Shown here: positions 45,415 to 58,999 of the stretch, one piece after another | How the letters are laid out: the number at the start of each line of letters is the position of its first letter | Numbering within the stretch: position 1 is the stretch's first letter | DNA from: Strongylocentrotus droebachiensis | Taxonomy: Eukaryota; Echinodermata; Echinoidea; Camarodonta; Strongylocentrotidae | Assembly (NCBI GenBank): GCA_035222895.1 | Contig: JAVYIG010000041.1 | Span: 248,001 to 312,000 of the forward strand | Length of the DNA: 64,000 nt | Direction: 5' to 3' | The notes under the pieces: generated by a model | What the model was told of the DNA's origin: nothing | Seen by the model: only the letters and a program-made list of their open reading frames with translations | Database searches by the model: none | Program-made: the position numbers and the translations under genes

Positions 45415-46305
45415 CCAGGGGTGGTATTCTGAACATTGTTGTAAGTTTTGAGTTATCTTTTGTTGTATCTTCCAGAGATAACACAGCGCTAATATTGTTG
45501 TAAGTTGGTATTCTGAACATCATTTTATCCCTGTGTTATCACTTGTAGGACCGCCTCTATCTTATCTTTGACCGCTGTTGACACGCCCATTTGTATGGAC
45601 CCTACCAATCAAAATCTGTTTTATATAAGCATGATAAGTAGGTCAACCAATAGGAATAGTTTATGCCATATCTGAAGTTGCGCCTAGCGCATACTAATCT
45701 TGGGTGTAATTAGTTATTTGAGCGCTTATTGCGCGCGTCATCATTATGTGCTGTTGCATGTGGATCATGTAGACAAATCACGCTTTCACTATATTGGTTA
45801 TAGATGAGAGCATTAAAATCGTCATATCCTAGCATGTAATTTCTTAAAAAGTTCTCATCTGTGATGTTTCCGTTCAACACACAATCTTCTTCTAACTCGT
45901 CTATTGGCACGTAGTTGGTTTTGGGCAAGAGAGATTGCCGCCATTATATCACCACGAAAGATACAACAACCCCCTACCTGTTGTAAATATTGTTGTAAAT
46001 ACCATGCAAGATAAGATAAGATAAAAGATACAACAACTTTCAGAATACCAATTATCTCGACATATTATCTCTTGTGCGCATATGCAAATGAGGATTAAGC
46101 GCCATTTTATTACTAATAAGCACAATTACAAGCGCACCAAAGTTTGAAAGCAGGCGCGACCCAACAGATGAGAGAAAAGATACAACAAAAGATACAACAA
46201 AAGATAACACAAAAGTTACAACAATGTTCAGAATACCAACTTTATCTTATCTCCAAAGATACAACAATATTAGAGATAACACAGGGTTCAGAATACCGCC
46301 CCAGG
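45415..46305. mobile_element. TIR element of 891 bp with repeated GGTATTCTGAAC ends
   Basis: The ends are CC(A/T)GGGG(T/C)GGTATTCTGAA, inverted. Each end also carries a second inner GGTATTCTGAAC and several TTGTTGTATCTTT/TTGTGTTATC words, so the terminal repeats extend about 130-190 bp imperfectly. The centre has a 72-codon minus-strand ORF (45710-45928) without a recognisable transposase motif. Non-autonomous DNA transposon between TRMT112 and the bZIP gene; superfamily and target duplication unresolved. Confidence 0.7.
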
Positions 46306-47970
46306 CTTTCATATCAGTTTAATTTGACATCTGTAAGTTGCTTCACTAGTATTATCCTTTCTATTTAGAGTGCCTGGAAATGTGGAACAAGATCAAAGAG
46401 GATAAAAGTGTGAAGAAAGAGTTTGTTTTACAGCATCCTAATATTAAATAAATAATTGCACAATGTTGGTAAATACTAGTAAACAAGCAGATTATAAAAT
46501 ATGTTGTGATTTGGGAGTATATACACCAATTAGGATGTAAAATTTCCACAAAGATGTGTATCTATCAATCAATCATTTTACTCTGATGCTCTTTAGGGCT
46601 AACTTCATACTAGTGTTTAAAAAAAACATTGTACAAAAGGAAATGCTGTATTTAAATACTGTGTAGAAGAAGCTTATATTTGGGATCAGACATATCTCAT
46701 TTGGGTTTATAATAATTATAGTGATAAGTTTATAAAGACAACTTATGGATTCTATGCATCCAGAGTAAGAATAGAGATGGCTGACATCTAGAGAATTTGC
46801 TTTCTTGAACACATGGAATAGCCTTGAGTGCATTTCTAAACATTTGAAGCAGTGTGCACCTTAATAATGGCTCTGAACTTACTTTAGAAATACATGTATA
46901 GCACCCTCTATTGTTGAGATTGTGTATTGTTAGTTGATTTATTGCACATAATATCAACCATTTCACTGAATTTAAACTTTTATTTACTTCTAAGAGAGAA
47001 ATTTAATCTTGATGACCCTACATTTTGCCTCAAGATTTCCACACATAGCAACAGCAGATTATACACAATGTGAAAATTAATTTAATAGCTGATCTGTAGT
47101 GGTTTTGAGTTGTTTTTTCCTTCTATTAAGTTTATGTGTACAATATTGTACTACCGGTACTGCACAGTGATGCAATTATATGATATCTAGTTTAACTATT
47201 TATTACAAAGCATATGTCTCCTTGTGTAAACAGATATTTTAATAGTATTTGTTCCTGATCAAGATGCGACCATGTTCTTCACTTTCGATTTCACTTTCAA
47301 TTTCAATGTACTTGTGCATTTTTTATATAATTTTTCAAGGTCTACCTTTTTCGATCAGCATATTTTACTCAAGCAAGCATCTTGAACATACACAGAATGA
47401 TATAAAATACTTTCCCTGAAGTATAATAAAGAGTGGGTGTAATGGTGAGATAAAGATATTTCTAAGTAAATTACTTGTTATCGATACTGTAGCCCATAAT
47501 TTTGTTTTATTGTTTTTGTTTACATAAATGTTCTTTACACATGGACAGGAATGTATGTTGTATATTCCTTAGATTGTTGGTTCATTCATTGGATACTATG
47601 TTTTTAAACAAAGGGTTCACTATTTGTTGAACATCAGAAATATTGTTTTCAATAATTAAATAGCACTATGGTGTAATGTAGGTCTGTTATTTTTTACCCC
47701 AGTCTCTTGGTATTAGATGATACCTTTTTTAAAATCTGGCTTCATTAATTTTTGTTATTAATTAAAAGTAAATGATGTAATTTATGAAAACAAATAGTAA
47801 AATGTGTTTCTGCATTTGTGTGTGTTCTTTGTTCATGTGCCTTTTAGTTTTGCTTGTATACAATTTAATTAACAAATAGTATTTAGAGTAGTTTTAGACC
47901 AATGTACTGCACTTTTTCTTTTACTCAGATACAAGAGGAACTCTCTACTTTTGTTGTTCATTATTCCCTT

Positions 47971-47978
47971 TTTCTCAC

Positions 47979-48032
<54 letters not shown>

Positions 48033-48060
48033 TCTCTCTCTCTTCTCCTCTCTCTCCCTC
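47971..48060 (+). repeat. CT dinucleotide microsatellite
   Basis: Long TCTCTC run with interruptions. The SLSLSL-type ORFs over it are artefacts of the repeat. Confidence 0.9.
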
Positions 48061-50260
48061 TTTCTATCTCTTTCTCTTTCTCTTTATAGCTCCTTTACTT
48101 CTTCTACCACTTTCTCTCTTCCCTTTCTTTTCTACCATTACTCTGAAATTTTCTATTTAAAAAAACAACCTTGGTGTATTGCTGCAAAATCCTGAAATTG
48201 TACCAATTATAATATATGGACAATGCGACACATGATAAATATATTGAAGAATGTTATCCTTTCTGATAATCAGATTGTTTATTTACAAGCATACAAATAA
48301 AATAATATTTATAATATATATAGCAGTCTTAGAGACAACGATCAAACTGTATATATAGTACATGTGAGTACAGGGAGGAATACTGGAATTAAAATGTAAT
48401 ACCACCTGGTTTAAAAATGGCAAATATTAATGACACTGAGACCTTAAAGGCATTGTCAACACATGTAATTAATTTGATAAAACTTCTAAGGCAATTACAT
48501 TTAAGTATGGTGAAAATGCTTGTTATAGTTTTATCACATAAAACTTGTTTATTTTGTTTCTTTGCACCCAACCACTTATAACTTTCATTTGAGTTATATT
48601 CAGTTACTTTCTAAGAAGAATATACATGGTAAAAGCGTGGGGTTCTATGTCCACCAGCACCTGCCGCATTGAGAAAGAGGACCTCAAAATCGGGCTTTCC
48701 AATAAACACGAACTTATACATAATGTAACCGTTAAGCGAGAAATAAATGAACAACATGAATGTATAGAGGTAGCTTGTGCGAAATTCGTACCGCTAATAA
48801 TCTTACGTTTTCTTTATCCATAGATTAAATAGTTCAGTTCAAATGAAAAGTAAAAGAATAGAACAAAGCTATCAAAACGCTTTAAAAAGAAAAGAAAGAA
48901 AGAACGTACGTAATAGCCTGCCTGTAATTAATCAAATCAGAGAATCAAACTCGAGATAAATCAAGAGCAAAATATCACATATTCTCTTCTTACCTCTTTT
49001 CATGAAGTAGGCTATTGTGGCAAAGTTTTTATTTTGTATAGATACAGTTTATACATGCATCTTCACATTGATCAATCTAAGGAGTCATAACAGCTGCAAA
49101 AATGGCCAACTTGCACCTGCACCACAAAGCATACTTGACTGATGAAAACAAATATTTCAGGTAATATCCGTCTTTCATTGAAAGATGATTGGATGACATT
49201 AAAATAAATATCATGCATGACTATATTTTCAGTAAGAGAGATATAATGATTTCACACTTTACAATTTTGTTGAGTAATTCGGTTAGAAACATATAAAAGT
49301 TATCAAATTACCTATATTCTAAATTGATACAAACTACATTTGACTAATCTGATTAAATACATTTTCAAACATAGTACATTTTGAATATGCATACATTATT
49401 TGGTATGCCGATAAATTAAATTCATTTGATGAAAAATTACATAAAAATATTCATTCAATCAACACCTAAACAATATGAATACCACATACATGGGTAGATG
49501 AGATACTAGATATAATGCAACATAATAACACTATCCAGATTGCTGACTAAGATTAGAATCGAGAAAATTGATAATATATTTCAGCTGCTAAAGAGTACTC
49601 ATCACAACGCAATAAATGCAATGCGCCGAGATCCTCGAGAAGAGGGCGCCATTGCATTTTGAAAGATACAAGAGTATTTGGCACAAGTCTTTAATCACAG
49701 GCGGAGCCTGGGAGCGACATGCCAATAGGGACCCCCGCCCCCAACGCGATCAAGAAAAAAGGAGGGGATAGGAGGGAAAAGAAAAATAAACAAGAAAGAA
49801 AACTATTGGTGACCCCCCCCCCTCCCCTTCCTGGGCTTTCTACCCCTCTGAGGGAAGGGGGGGGGGGGGGGGGTAATGAAATAATGGCAAATGGCTGGGC
49901 TAAAATCTGCAGGATGGATTACTATATAGTATAGTATTTGGTCTGTTTCGGTGAATGCAGTAGAATATTGGAATGCCTTTAAAAATTAAGTTGAATGATG
50001 ATACACACACTCGTGTATTAATTAAACATAATCATAACCCTCCACCTCACCTTATATATTTCTTCTTTTTTTTTCTTTAAAATTAATCCCCTTTCCCTTC
50101 AATTCGCATAACCATCATTTTCATGATGTTGTCTGTAATGAGAGTTTTCTTCAATCTCCTGTGAATTTATAATCATCTCTTGATTAGATCACAATCTCAT
50201 CATGGTGCATCTATAATATGACATGGATTTAACAGTCCTAATAACAACATTTTATGAACT

Positions 50261-53200
50261 CTAAAGACCTATTGCACCATGGGAAGATGTACTGAAAATG
50301 GACGCGTCATCTATCGTCTCATCATCATCCATACCTTCGAATGAGACACCGAGCAAGGCTGATAATGACAGAGTTACAGGAGTGTCAGGAGTGGGGTCGT
50401 CAGTTCTTGAAAGGGGGGTTAGTTTCTCCCCTTCACCTTGCGGGAATTGACTGTCTATCCCCTGGTCTAACAGAGGCCGAGTGTGTACAGTGTAATATTC
50501 TGTGCTAATTGGTCTCTCTGTCGAAGGTTTGATCAGTCCCGAGTCTTCAAAGCATGCTTCATCGGACATTTGTATGTTTCCTGGACCTGATCTACAACTA
50601 ATACAACTGTCCGGGACAGTTAAGTTGTCCGCTAAAGTCGGCAAGGAAAAGTCTGTAGAAAAAAATGGATCCACACCAAGATACTGTTTGACGAAAGACT
50701 CGGATAAAGGGTCGTCATGATCATCTAGCAATTCAGGCGTGGGAGGTACAACAGGATGAAAATCCGCAATGTCTGATGAAATGGCAAATGCATCGGTTAG
50801 AGTGCATGAAGAACTACTGGCAAGAGAAGCGACGAGCGAGACACTAGTACTGGCGGATGTGTCCTGGTAAATAGGATCTGCGACCGTGGTTGTCATTGGA
50901 ATCGCGCTGAATGACATGGTTGGAAACACGGGTGCATCCATAACGCTCGTCGGAGTAGCAGGAGTCGAAGGCTCCGTGCAACTACGGCTATGAGTTGTTG
51001 ATGGCGTCGGAGGAAAGTATGATGATCCGTAAGGCGATGTCGACTCTGATATAGGCGTCGTCGCCCCTGTCTTTGCTCCTTTCATCACAGTTTCACTCAA
51101 CATTGGCAAATTATGTATGTTTATCGGGTTTATCACCTCGCGGGTTGGTGACTGGATGATGGGTGGGACTGGTATCGATTCGCAAGTTGAGTCAGTGATT
51201 TGGACGCTTGATGATGTGTGAAATACTGGTGGCGATGCTTGCTGTATCATGCATTTAGGAGAATGCATGTCAAGAAGGAATTGTAGCTGGCTTCGTTCCG
51301 ATTCAAGTGCTTTCATTTCTTCTCGAAGCTTTGTATTCTCTGTTTCAAGCTGCTGGGCTTCCTTGAAAAGAAAAATAGAAAAGAAGAATAAGATACCATT
51401 GTCTAATATACATGCATTATCATTCCTTCATTCTATATAGTTACTGCGTTTCGGTGTAAACATAATTATGGCGCTGTCTTGTACACGAGGCCCTTGTCCT
51501 GTAACTTATAGGTAAAACCAAAATATTTGATTTCAGAACAATAGTTACAAAAGTCTGCATACACTAACAATAGCATGTGAAGAATACTTCCATTTTATAT
51601 TAAAACAAAGAGAATATTCACAATCCTTCAGAGCAAACATGCCAACCATGATTGGTTTTCTTGTTTTGTTTTTTTCTTTCTATTCGTTTTTCGTTTCTTA
51701 ATGGTATTCCGGACATGTTTCATATAATGTTCATCGGGTCATTAAGAATAAGATCCACGTTTCCAGCATGATAAATTTGTATAAGAAAGTGAATAGTATC
51801 TGTAAAGCTTCAAGTTTTTACAAATAAATGTCCTGAATAACGCAAAAGTCCTTAAACATACTTTGTCTCTCTCTATCTGTCTATTTTCAGTTAGAAACCA
51901 ATACCATGCTCAGATATCTTGACAACGTATTTTAGTATGATATATGATCATACAATTCGTGTTTTGTTGTCGTAATTTTTTAAGGGGCATGCTTGCTTGC
52001 TTGATGGGTTGGGTCATAGAGAATAATTGTGAGTGAGCGGTACATACTTCTACGAGGTGGCCCACTGCATTCCTCTTTTTACTTCGACACTTGGAGGCAG
52101 CATCACGATTTCTCTCTTTTTGAAGGCGACGTCTTACTTCTTCTTCAGGTGTGAGCTGGATCAATCAAAGAGAGAAAAGAGAGAAAAATATGAATAAATC
52201 ACACATCGATGAGAAATTACGATATTTTCTTCAGGACATAGGGTGATGCTGCAATATGGAATAATTTTACCAGAGAAAAGATGGCTGACCAATAAGCACC
52301 CACTCCCCCCCCCCCCCCAAACAAAAAAAAAAAAAAAAAAAAAAAAACGATGTGGGATTGGAAACAAATTGGTTTCGTGTGTGAAAAGAGGTGTGATTTC
52401 ACTTATAGCGAATTCTCGCATTTTTTATCATTCTTTCATTTTTATTTTTGATACTGAATGTTTAGCTGTCTATTGTGATGGTTGTCAATAAGCAATAGGC
52501 ATGAAAAGCATAATTACAATACGAAACACGAAAAGAAGGTTTCACTGACGTATGGTTTTAGACCACCGTGTCCTCGGTGGCATCAAGAATACAATAGGTT
52601 ATGTAATAGTTATTTATGTGATGACGTCAATCTTTTTGTTGGTACTTTGAGTGAACTCAAAGACATAATAATAGTCTCCCCTTTCACATTCAACCACTAC
52701 GTCGCCGCATCTCTGTAACTCTTTCCCTTCTTTTTTACATTTACCATCTATTTTGAGGACTTTTATTTTTGTTGAATAGAGTTCGAGGATGGAACTACAA
52801 GTAATCGTGACTGACTACATTATACTAAGTCACTCCGTTCTTAGAAAATCTTCTTTGAGTAGCTTGGATAAGCGTACTTAACAGAGGCGAAAAAGCCCAC
52901 TAACATTTTAGAATCTGTAACAATCATAGAATTCAACTCTATTTTATGGTCGCCCCCAAAGAAAGATTACGACCCCCCCCCCACACACACACCCTTTTCG
53001 TCCTATATGGTTAAGTGTTGCACCCGCCAATTCGTGTCTATCAATGAGGGGGGGGGGGGGGGTGGAGGCCGTAACTATTGTTTGCCGGTAATTTCCCGGT
53101 ACTCATCCATTCCAGATATTCTTTCGTAACTCTTGGTGATTTGCTAAACATCCTAAATTGATGCTTATACAAAAGCACACACATGATAATTGATATTGAA

Positions 53201-54531
53201 TTGCCAAACAAATATGATAAAGATATATACAATATACAGCATTGTGCTCATTTTATTTGGCAACCCGGACTAGTTCTTTAAAAACCTGTGAATTTCCCTT
53301 TATCCTCTTAAATAATTGTGAAAGACTTTGATAGACTCTTACCTTGTCTGGAAGTCGTGGAGTAAAGTCGACTCTGACATCGGGTAATCCCCTTGTCTTT
53401 CTCCTGTTAATGATGGCGTCCTTGAGCTCTTTCTTAACAAGAGGGGTGATGTCAAAGTTCACCCATTCTGCCGTGGTACTGCTTCCGACACTAGATGCGA
53501 CATCGCTCTGCGAGTCCGACTGTGACGCGGTATCGTCCGACAACGTATCGCGAGTCGACGACTGGGAATCGCTCTCCGTGAACGATGGAAGACGGCGTCT
53601 GTATGATCCTGGGTAGCTGGGCGTGGTCGGAGGTCCAAGTGGTGTTTGAGATGCAGGGTATGGTGACCCGCTAGGTATAAAAGGGGTTCCCGGACCACTG
53701 AGTGGGGTACCAGGTGTTAGAGGGGTGGTAGGAGGGGTATTGCTGATACTATTTGACGTACTACTAGCAGGTTGTGGACTTGATCGACCACCTCCTTTCA
53801 TCATAATATCTCCAAACTCTGTAGAAAGTCATAGAAATGGAAGGAAATAGCTTTAAATAAAAGTATGGGGACTATCTAGTATCTACACAGTCTACAGTTG
53901 GGTATGTTTCATTATTGGTCCGGTTGGAAAAATAATGTATATTATTTTTTTTAATTATTATTATTATTATTTTTGTTGTTATACATTTTCTGTAAAGTGT
54001 TAAGTGTATGATCCAAATGTGTAGACGAAAATAATACAAGAATTAACAATGAACTGGCAACCGTTGTTATCCCCGAATATGATGTTCTCTAATAATAGAA
54101 TAAGTCACTACACGACTTTATGTTAAGGGTTGAATATACATATATATCAGCCAACATTTAAAAGACCAATATGTTATTTACTAATTAGAGTCACTATTTA
54201 CAAAAACAAATATAGGTATACAAGTGTCAACAAAATCCATTTCATTTGTCTTACCAAGTTTAATTTGTTAGTAAACATATGTGTGGCTAATTATCTGCCA
54301 TTGGGTGGAGCCGGCCCATACGCCCCCATGATAAATTTCAAAATCTCTTTAAAGTAATAGAGGTTACGTTTCAGAGTGCATGAAGGGTTACATGAACACC
54401 TTGTCCCTTGTTAGTAATTCTGGATACGCCACTGGGCATGCTGGGTAAGAATACTATATCCTACCTATATGAAAAACCGGTTCTTCCGTAGGTGAATTGC
54501 GTTCAATATGAGATTTCGAGTAGAGCCCCAT
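50261..54531 (-). CDS. ATF3: bZIP transcription factor, Fos/ATF3/JDP2 group, ATF3-like
   Basis: DNA-binding factor expected to dimerise and bind AP-1 or ATF/CRE sites. Exons: 54531-54465, 53818-53343, 52155-52048 and 51361-50261; AG/GT borders and phases join to 583 residues. The ATG at 54531 follows an in-frame TGA in the same exon. Residues 24-181 are S/T-P rich, then DITPLVKKELKDAI resembles the ATF3 segment before its bZIP. LTPEEE (182) leads into the basic region with N197, A200, A201, C204 and R205. Zipper leucines are 215, 222, 229, 236 and 243, then His250, the Fos/ATF3 pattern. The basic region is a separate 108-nt exon, the same size I recall for FOS. The 333-residue C-terminal region is S/T/P-rich with many TP sites, much longer than vertebrate ATF3 but plausible for an invertebrate. 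Family is firm; the ATF3 rather than Fos assignment rests on the upstream motif. Confidence 0.85.
51362..53342 (-). other. Introns of the bZIP gene around the basic-region exon
   Basis: Two introns flank the 108-nt exon. They contain a C10-A26 homopolymer block (about 52300-52347), poly-C and CA repeats near 52973, a poly-G tract near 53047 and one TGACGTCA at 52622. I see no other gene. Confidence 0.5.
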
Positions 54532-54842
54532 CGATTCTTCTCAGCTGGAAAACAATCCAAGGTGCAAAGCTGCAAGACATAAAGATAAAATTTAAGAAAT
54601 GACTATTCTGGAGACAAGATAGAATGATAGAATTTCACAGTCGTATTTGAAAAGAATTAAATCAGTTTGTCAATTTAATGTGGGATAATGAATATGATAA
54701 ACTTCCACGTCACGTGAAAACAAGTCCGTCGGTTATAATCCTATATTCATTTATTTATTTATTTTCCTATTAAAAAATACAGAGCGCACACACTTACTGC
54801 CAAAATGGTAAGCTGTGAAGCAAACTTTATAAAGGTATTACA

Positions 54843-55015
54843 GGAGGTGAGGTGGCTCAGTGGTAGAGCAGTGGTCTCGTAACTTGGAGGACCCGGGTTC
54901 GAAACCAAATAGATTCGCTATCGCCCTTTGGTAAGGCAATATTCCTTCGAAGAAGACTTAAAGTCGTCGGTCACATGTTGACTTAGTAAGCTTATTTCTG
55001 GTTTCTCTTTTCCTC
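54843..55015 (+). mobile_element. tRNA-derived SINE
   Basis: The head has a pol III A box (TGGCTCAGTGG at 54853) and a B box (GGTTCGAAACC at 54896) at tRNA spacing. The tRNA-unrelated body contains AAGACTTAAAGTCGTCGGTC, similar to the body of many deuterostome SINEs, and ends in a T/C-rich tail. The acceptor stem does not close, so this is not a tRNA gene. It lies about 0.3 kb upstream of the bZIP start exon. Confidence 0.75.
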
Positions 55016-56578
55016 AAGCGAGGTTTTTATTTCCATAATTTCAATACATATTTACATTAATTACTCAATGATTGAATACAAAATAACACTGGCTAAAAAT
55101 TCAAGTATATTGAATAATTATTCCAGCTTAATATTATTTTTTTTGCAAACACATTCATACCTTGAAAACAATCTTAGCAATGACTTGAATTACAAAAACA
55201 AACATCCGGGTAAAATAAAAGAACCATTGACAATCATTTTAACGTAACATTTATAAGTTGCATATTGCGCATAATCTGAAATAATATTCAGGAGAGTATA
55301 TTTATTGTTCCCTATGGTCTGACCTACAACTAATATTTTGTAGTTCTACTTGGAATAGGTGAAATATCAAATTACATATTATATTCCAAAAAATAATCAC
55401 ATCATTGTAATGTAACAAAAGGTGAAACATTGAATCAACTGTCCACAAGTGTTGCCTAAATTATTATTCACAATTTGCCACTTAAATACATTTTCTTTTG
55501 AGGCAATGATCCTGTGACTCATCTTGAAATGAAACTGTTTAACTTTATTTTTACGAGTTCGCTTTAATTTAAATGAAAATACAAAGTCAAACAAAGTCAT
55601 TATCTAAATAAAATAAACGAATTCCAAAAATAAATGACAATTGGTTTTCTTGACTTCTTCCGTATTAACAAACCATAGTAATATTTTCACTTTCATAACA
55701 AAAAACATTTATTTTATCCCCTGTTTCTATTTCTATAAGAATCGAAATATCACATTCATCTTCAACATCATTGACATCACTTAATCTATCTAACCAACAC
55801 TGTGGAAATGCTTTCTTTAATTGCGTATATTCACAATCAAATAAGAGCTGTTGTGCGTTCACATTTGCATTAATTAATGTAGAGCCATTCCAGATACAAT
55901 TTGTAATCAAATAATGAATTTTCATTAAGCCGGCCTATGGAACACTGAATATATCAATCCCTTTCATGTAGTAAGCCTATATATGCTTTCTTAGCAGACA
56001 GGTAAAATAAGTCATCAAACGATATAATCTACAAAGTACAGTTCGATATGTCCACAAGAATAAATATATCACAAAACTCAAGTAGTGCTGAATTGAATGA
56101 TAAAAAAGATACCTCACAGGTTAAGAAATAAGATGGACTATGAGCAAAATAAAATGATAGCGTAAAAAGCATACATAGTTCAAACACGGGTGGAGCCGGT
56201 GTGTGACAAAACTTATCTTCGGATAATGTTACAAAATATTGATAAGGATATAGATTAGATTATATGTATAATAGGTGGAGTTAATTTGATGATACATCCA
56301 CTTGTTTGTTACCACACCCATGTCACACCCATAGAGTGATATATATATATTAAGGTGACCAACATTTTCCACTCTTTGAAGGGTGAGAAAACGAGGAGGG
56401 TATGGAAATTTACCCCTTTGGAATCATTCCACTGAATTGGCAGTAAATACACGTGCTCCACACGATCGATCAGATCTAAAAATATCCGCAGGTAAACATC
56501 AGAGAAGGATTTGATCGTTTCATTCATGGCTTCTTCTTTTATTGGCCGATATCCAAACAATGACCCGATGAGAATACG

Positions 56579-56808
56579 TGACGTCATGTCTCTTCCCGTA
56601 TGCTTCGTCCGTCGTGAAATTTTTCCGCGATCACAGTGGAAAAATGATGTCATCGCTTATTACCAGTCACACTACCAGCATAACATTACAACTGCCAGAG
56701 TACTCGAACAGATAAGATTGACGTCACAATTTAGTATTGTAGTGGTTGCTAGGAAGTGTTATCAGTATCAATGGGCCAGCCGGGAGGCCAGACGACATCG
56801 TGACGTCA
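56579..56808. promoter_or_regulatory. Cluster of three TGACGTCA (CRE/ATF) sites
   Basis: Perfect palindromic TGACGTCA at 56579-56586, 56719-56726 and 56801-56808, plus a near match TGATGTCATC at 56646. A fourth perfect site is at 57877. The segment is CpG-richer than its flanks. A TATA-like run (TATATATATA, 56341-56350) lies on the bZIP-gene side. This is a candidate promoter of the bZIP gene; vertebrate ATF3 is known to act on a CRE/ATF site in its own promoter. Promoter function here is inference. Confidence 0.5.
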
Positions 56809-57239
56809 AAATGCCCTTAGCAACGATACGCAAGCTGCGAGGTCATTGTTTGCGATAACCTATTGTACCCGGCGATAGCGAAATACGCGGGATTTTCGAG
56901 TCACACATACAGTGGTTACAGCTTGCTTACATGTGTGCAAACATATTATATTACAAGTTATTACTTAAGCAAACTACACGTGCTTACAAAGAAATGTACA
57001 CAATTTGACTGGATTACCGTTGTAAATTGTTTTTAAATTTCCTATTCCTACACAGAAACGATGATTGACACAGACTTTATTTAAACTGAAGGATAATGTA
57101 GAGAGGGGGGGGGGGGGGGTGCAATGTATCTAAAACAACATTATACAATCTCTTTGCAGCAGTATAAGAATGCATAACGACAAAAGATAATAGTCACAAT
57201 CACAGGCATTAGTTTATTAAATGTATTAGATCTTTAAGC

Positions 57240-57427
57240 GCATATGTTTTAGTATGTTTTTTGTTCTGGTGTTTTGTTCTTGTTTCTTTTTCTCCTGTAT
57301 GTGTGTGTTTTAGGGGTAAGCTTTCATATACGGAACCTCTCCTTTCTTCCTATCCCAAATGCTGTATGTGTATATTTTAAATGTTTTCATAAAGAGTGTT
57401 GAATAAACTTCGAATTGAATTGAACTC
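57240..57427 (+). mobile_element. LINE 3' tail with TTGAA repeats
   Basis: The segment has T-rich 3' UTR-like sequence, then GTTGAATAAACTTCGAATTGAATTG-type ending: an AATAAA followed by tandem GAATT units. Short 3' tandem repeats are typical of CR1/L2/RTE-type LINEs. No coding part remains. Confidence 0.5.
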
Positions 57428-58999
57428 ACCTTTATACATAAAGGAAAAAGGGCAACTACAAAAAGATATAGTTGTAATTGGTTATTTTAATGAAATTTTT
57501 AGGGCGTAGCTGGGCGTAATAACTACTGCATGGTTAACGAATTTACGATTGGCTCACTATTTATATTGGTGTATCAACTCCATTAAGTTTCGTTTTATTC
57601 AACAAACCATGGCATTTTACATTGTTCGCCATTAGCTTAAAAATTGCTTACCACACCTTCATACAATAATGGGCACATTTTAGCCATGCACTTCATGAAC
57701 TAAGTTGAATATTATTTTAGGAATGATGCAATGTGGGGGCAATGTTAATCGTTTTCTTCCGAGAATACAATCAAGTTGTCCACTGCTTGACTTTTCGTTT
57801 AATTTGTAATTGTCCGTTAGTTGTGCAATTCCATAAGACTGATATTTCATACAAATACATAAAATCGAAACAGGTGTGACGTCATAATCGTACAGGATCA
57901 GACATAAGCAGTATTTCCGCCCAATGACCGCAAGCGTCCACGACCAGAGTCTATAATGTATAACATAGTACAGCATAATGTACTTTTTCGTAGTTTTGCT
58001 ATTTATCCAAATGCATAGGTGTAATTCATGGATTTCACACCCCATTTCCCAGAAAAAAAAATGATTTTGCTATCGGTCAATGATTATTAACCAATTGTTC
58101 GGGCAAGGGTGATGCAAATGTCCGTCATCTAATCACCCTTGCGAATAAAATAAAATAAAATTACATTTCCAGCCCTGATGTCTATCTTGGGCTTACACGT
58201 TGACAAGTTTTAATCAGTGAACTAGGTCAGAAGTAAAACTATTAAGAGAGAAATCTGGGCCACCCGTTAGAGGTGAAAAGCTTGTGGTTTCAGCTATAGG
58301 AGTACATCATAGGCATTATCATGATTAAATGCCATGAAGTCTTGAATAGCATTTGAATTTAAAAATGGGATTTGGAGCATAACATCGTATAAGTGTATCA
58401 TAGTTATATTAAAATTTAAGAATGAAAAGCCTGTTTTCAAGAACCAAATTTCATTACGCATTTTGGCTTCTAAATCATTCTTTTATCAAAATCTGTCTAA
58501 AATCTCAACTGAAACTTCTTAAAAATTCATGATTATAAACAATAAAACAATACTACATATTGATTGTGTTAATGTATGGAATAGCGGTACTTTTGGTTCA
58601 ATATTGTTCCAAGCTTTTGAGTCGGCAAAGAAGACGATTATCGTACTAGAAATACAATGTGTTGCATATAAGTTTACCGGTATGTATTTTACGGTAGTCC
58701 TATATACATGAACATTTAATTCAAATTATATATAAGATTATTGCTCACTTTGTCACATTTACATTACGGAGTTCGCATTCTCATATAATCAACTGTCACA
58801 CATAGTACCGATTTTCCAAGTATAGATCACTAATATCTATATTCACCCAATTTTCTTGAGGCAAAAATAAAGTTATTAAAAATCAAACTTGTCATTCTGC
58901 AATGATTATTGCAACATTAGAAGAAGAAAAAAGTAATATCGTAACTTGAAACAAAATTATAAAAATATGCTATTTTTAAATTTATTTTTAAACTTCAAT

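Larger units (their letters stand above)
44595..50260. other. TRMT112 3' UTR and convergent intergenic region
   Basis: No further gene is supported. AATAAA-type signals for TRMT112 occur at about 46446 and at about 47424 (TAATAAAG). An 891-bp TIR element (45415-46305) lies within. A CT microsatellite covers about 47971-48055, and a G-run with flanking C-run about 49815-49874. A minus-strand AATAAA at about 49029 could end the bZIP transcript. The 65-codon ORF at 48626 has no supportable function. Confidence 0.45.

Noticed and set aside
47902-48195. SLSLSL-rich ORFs
   Set aside because: CT microsatellite read as codons.
54843-54915. tRNA gene
   Set aside because: A and B boxes are present but the acceptor stem does not pair and a SINE body follows.
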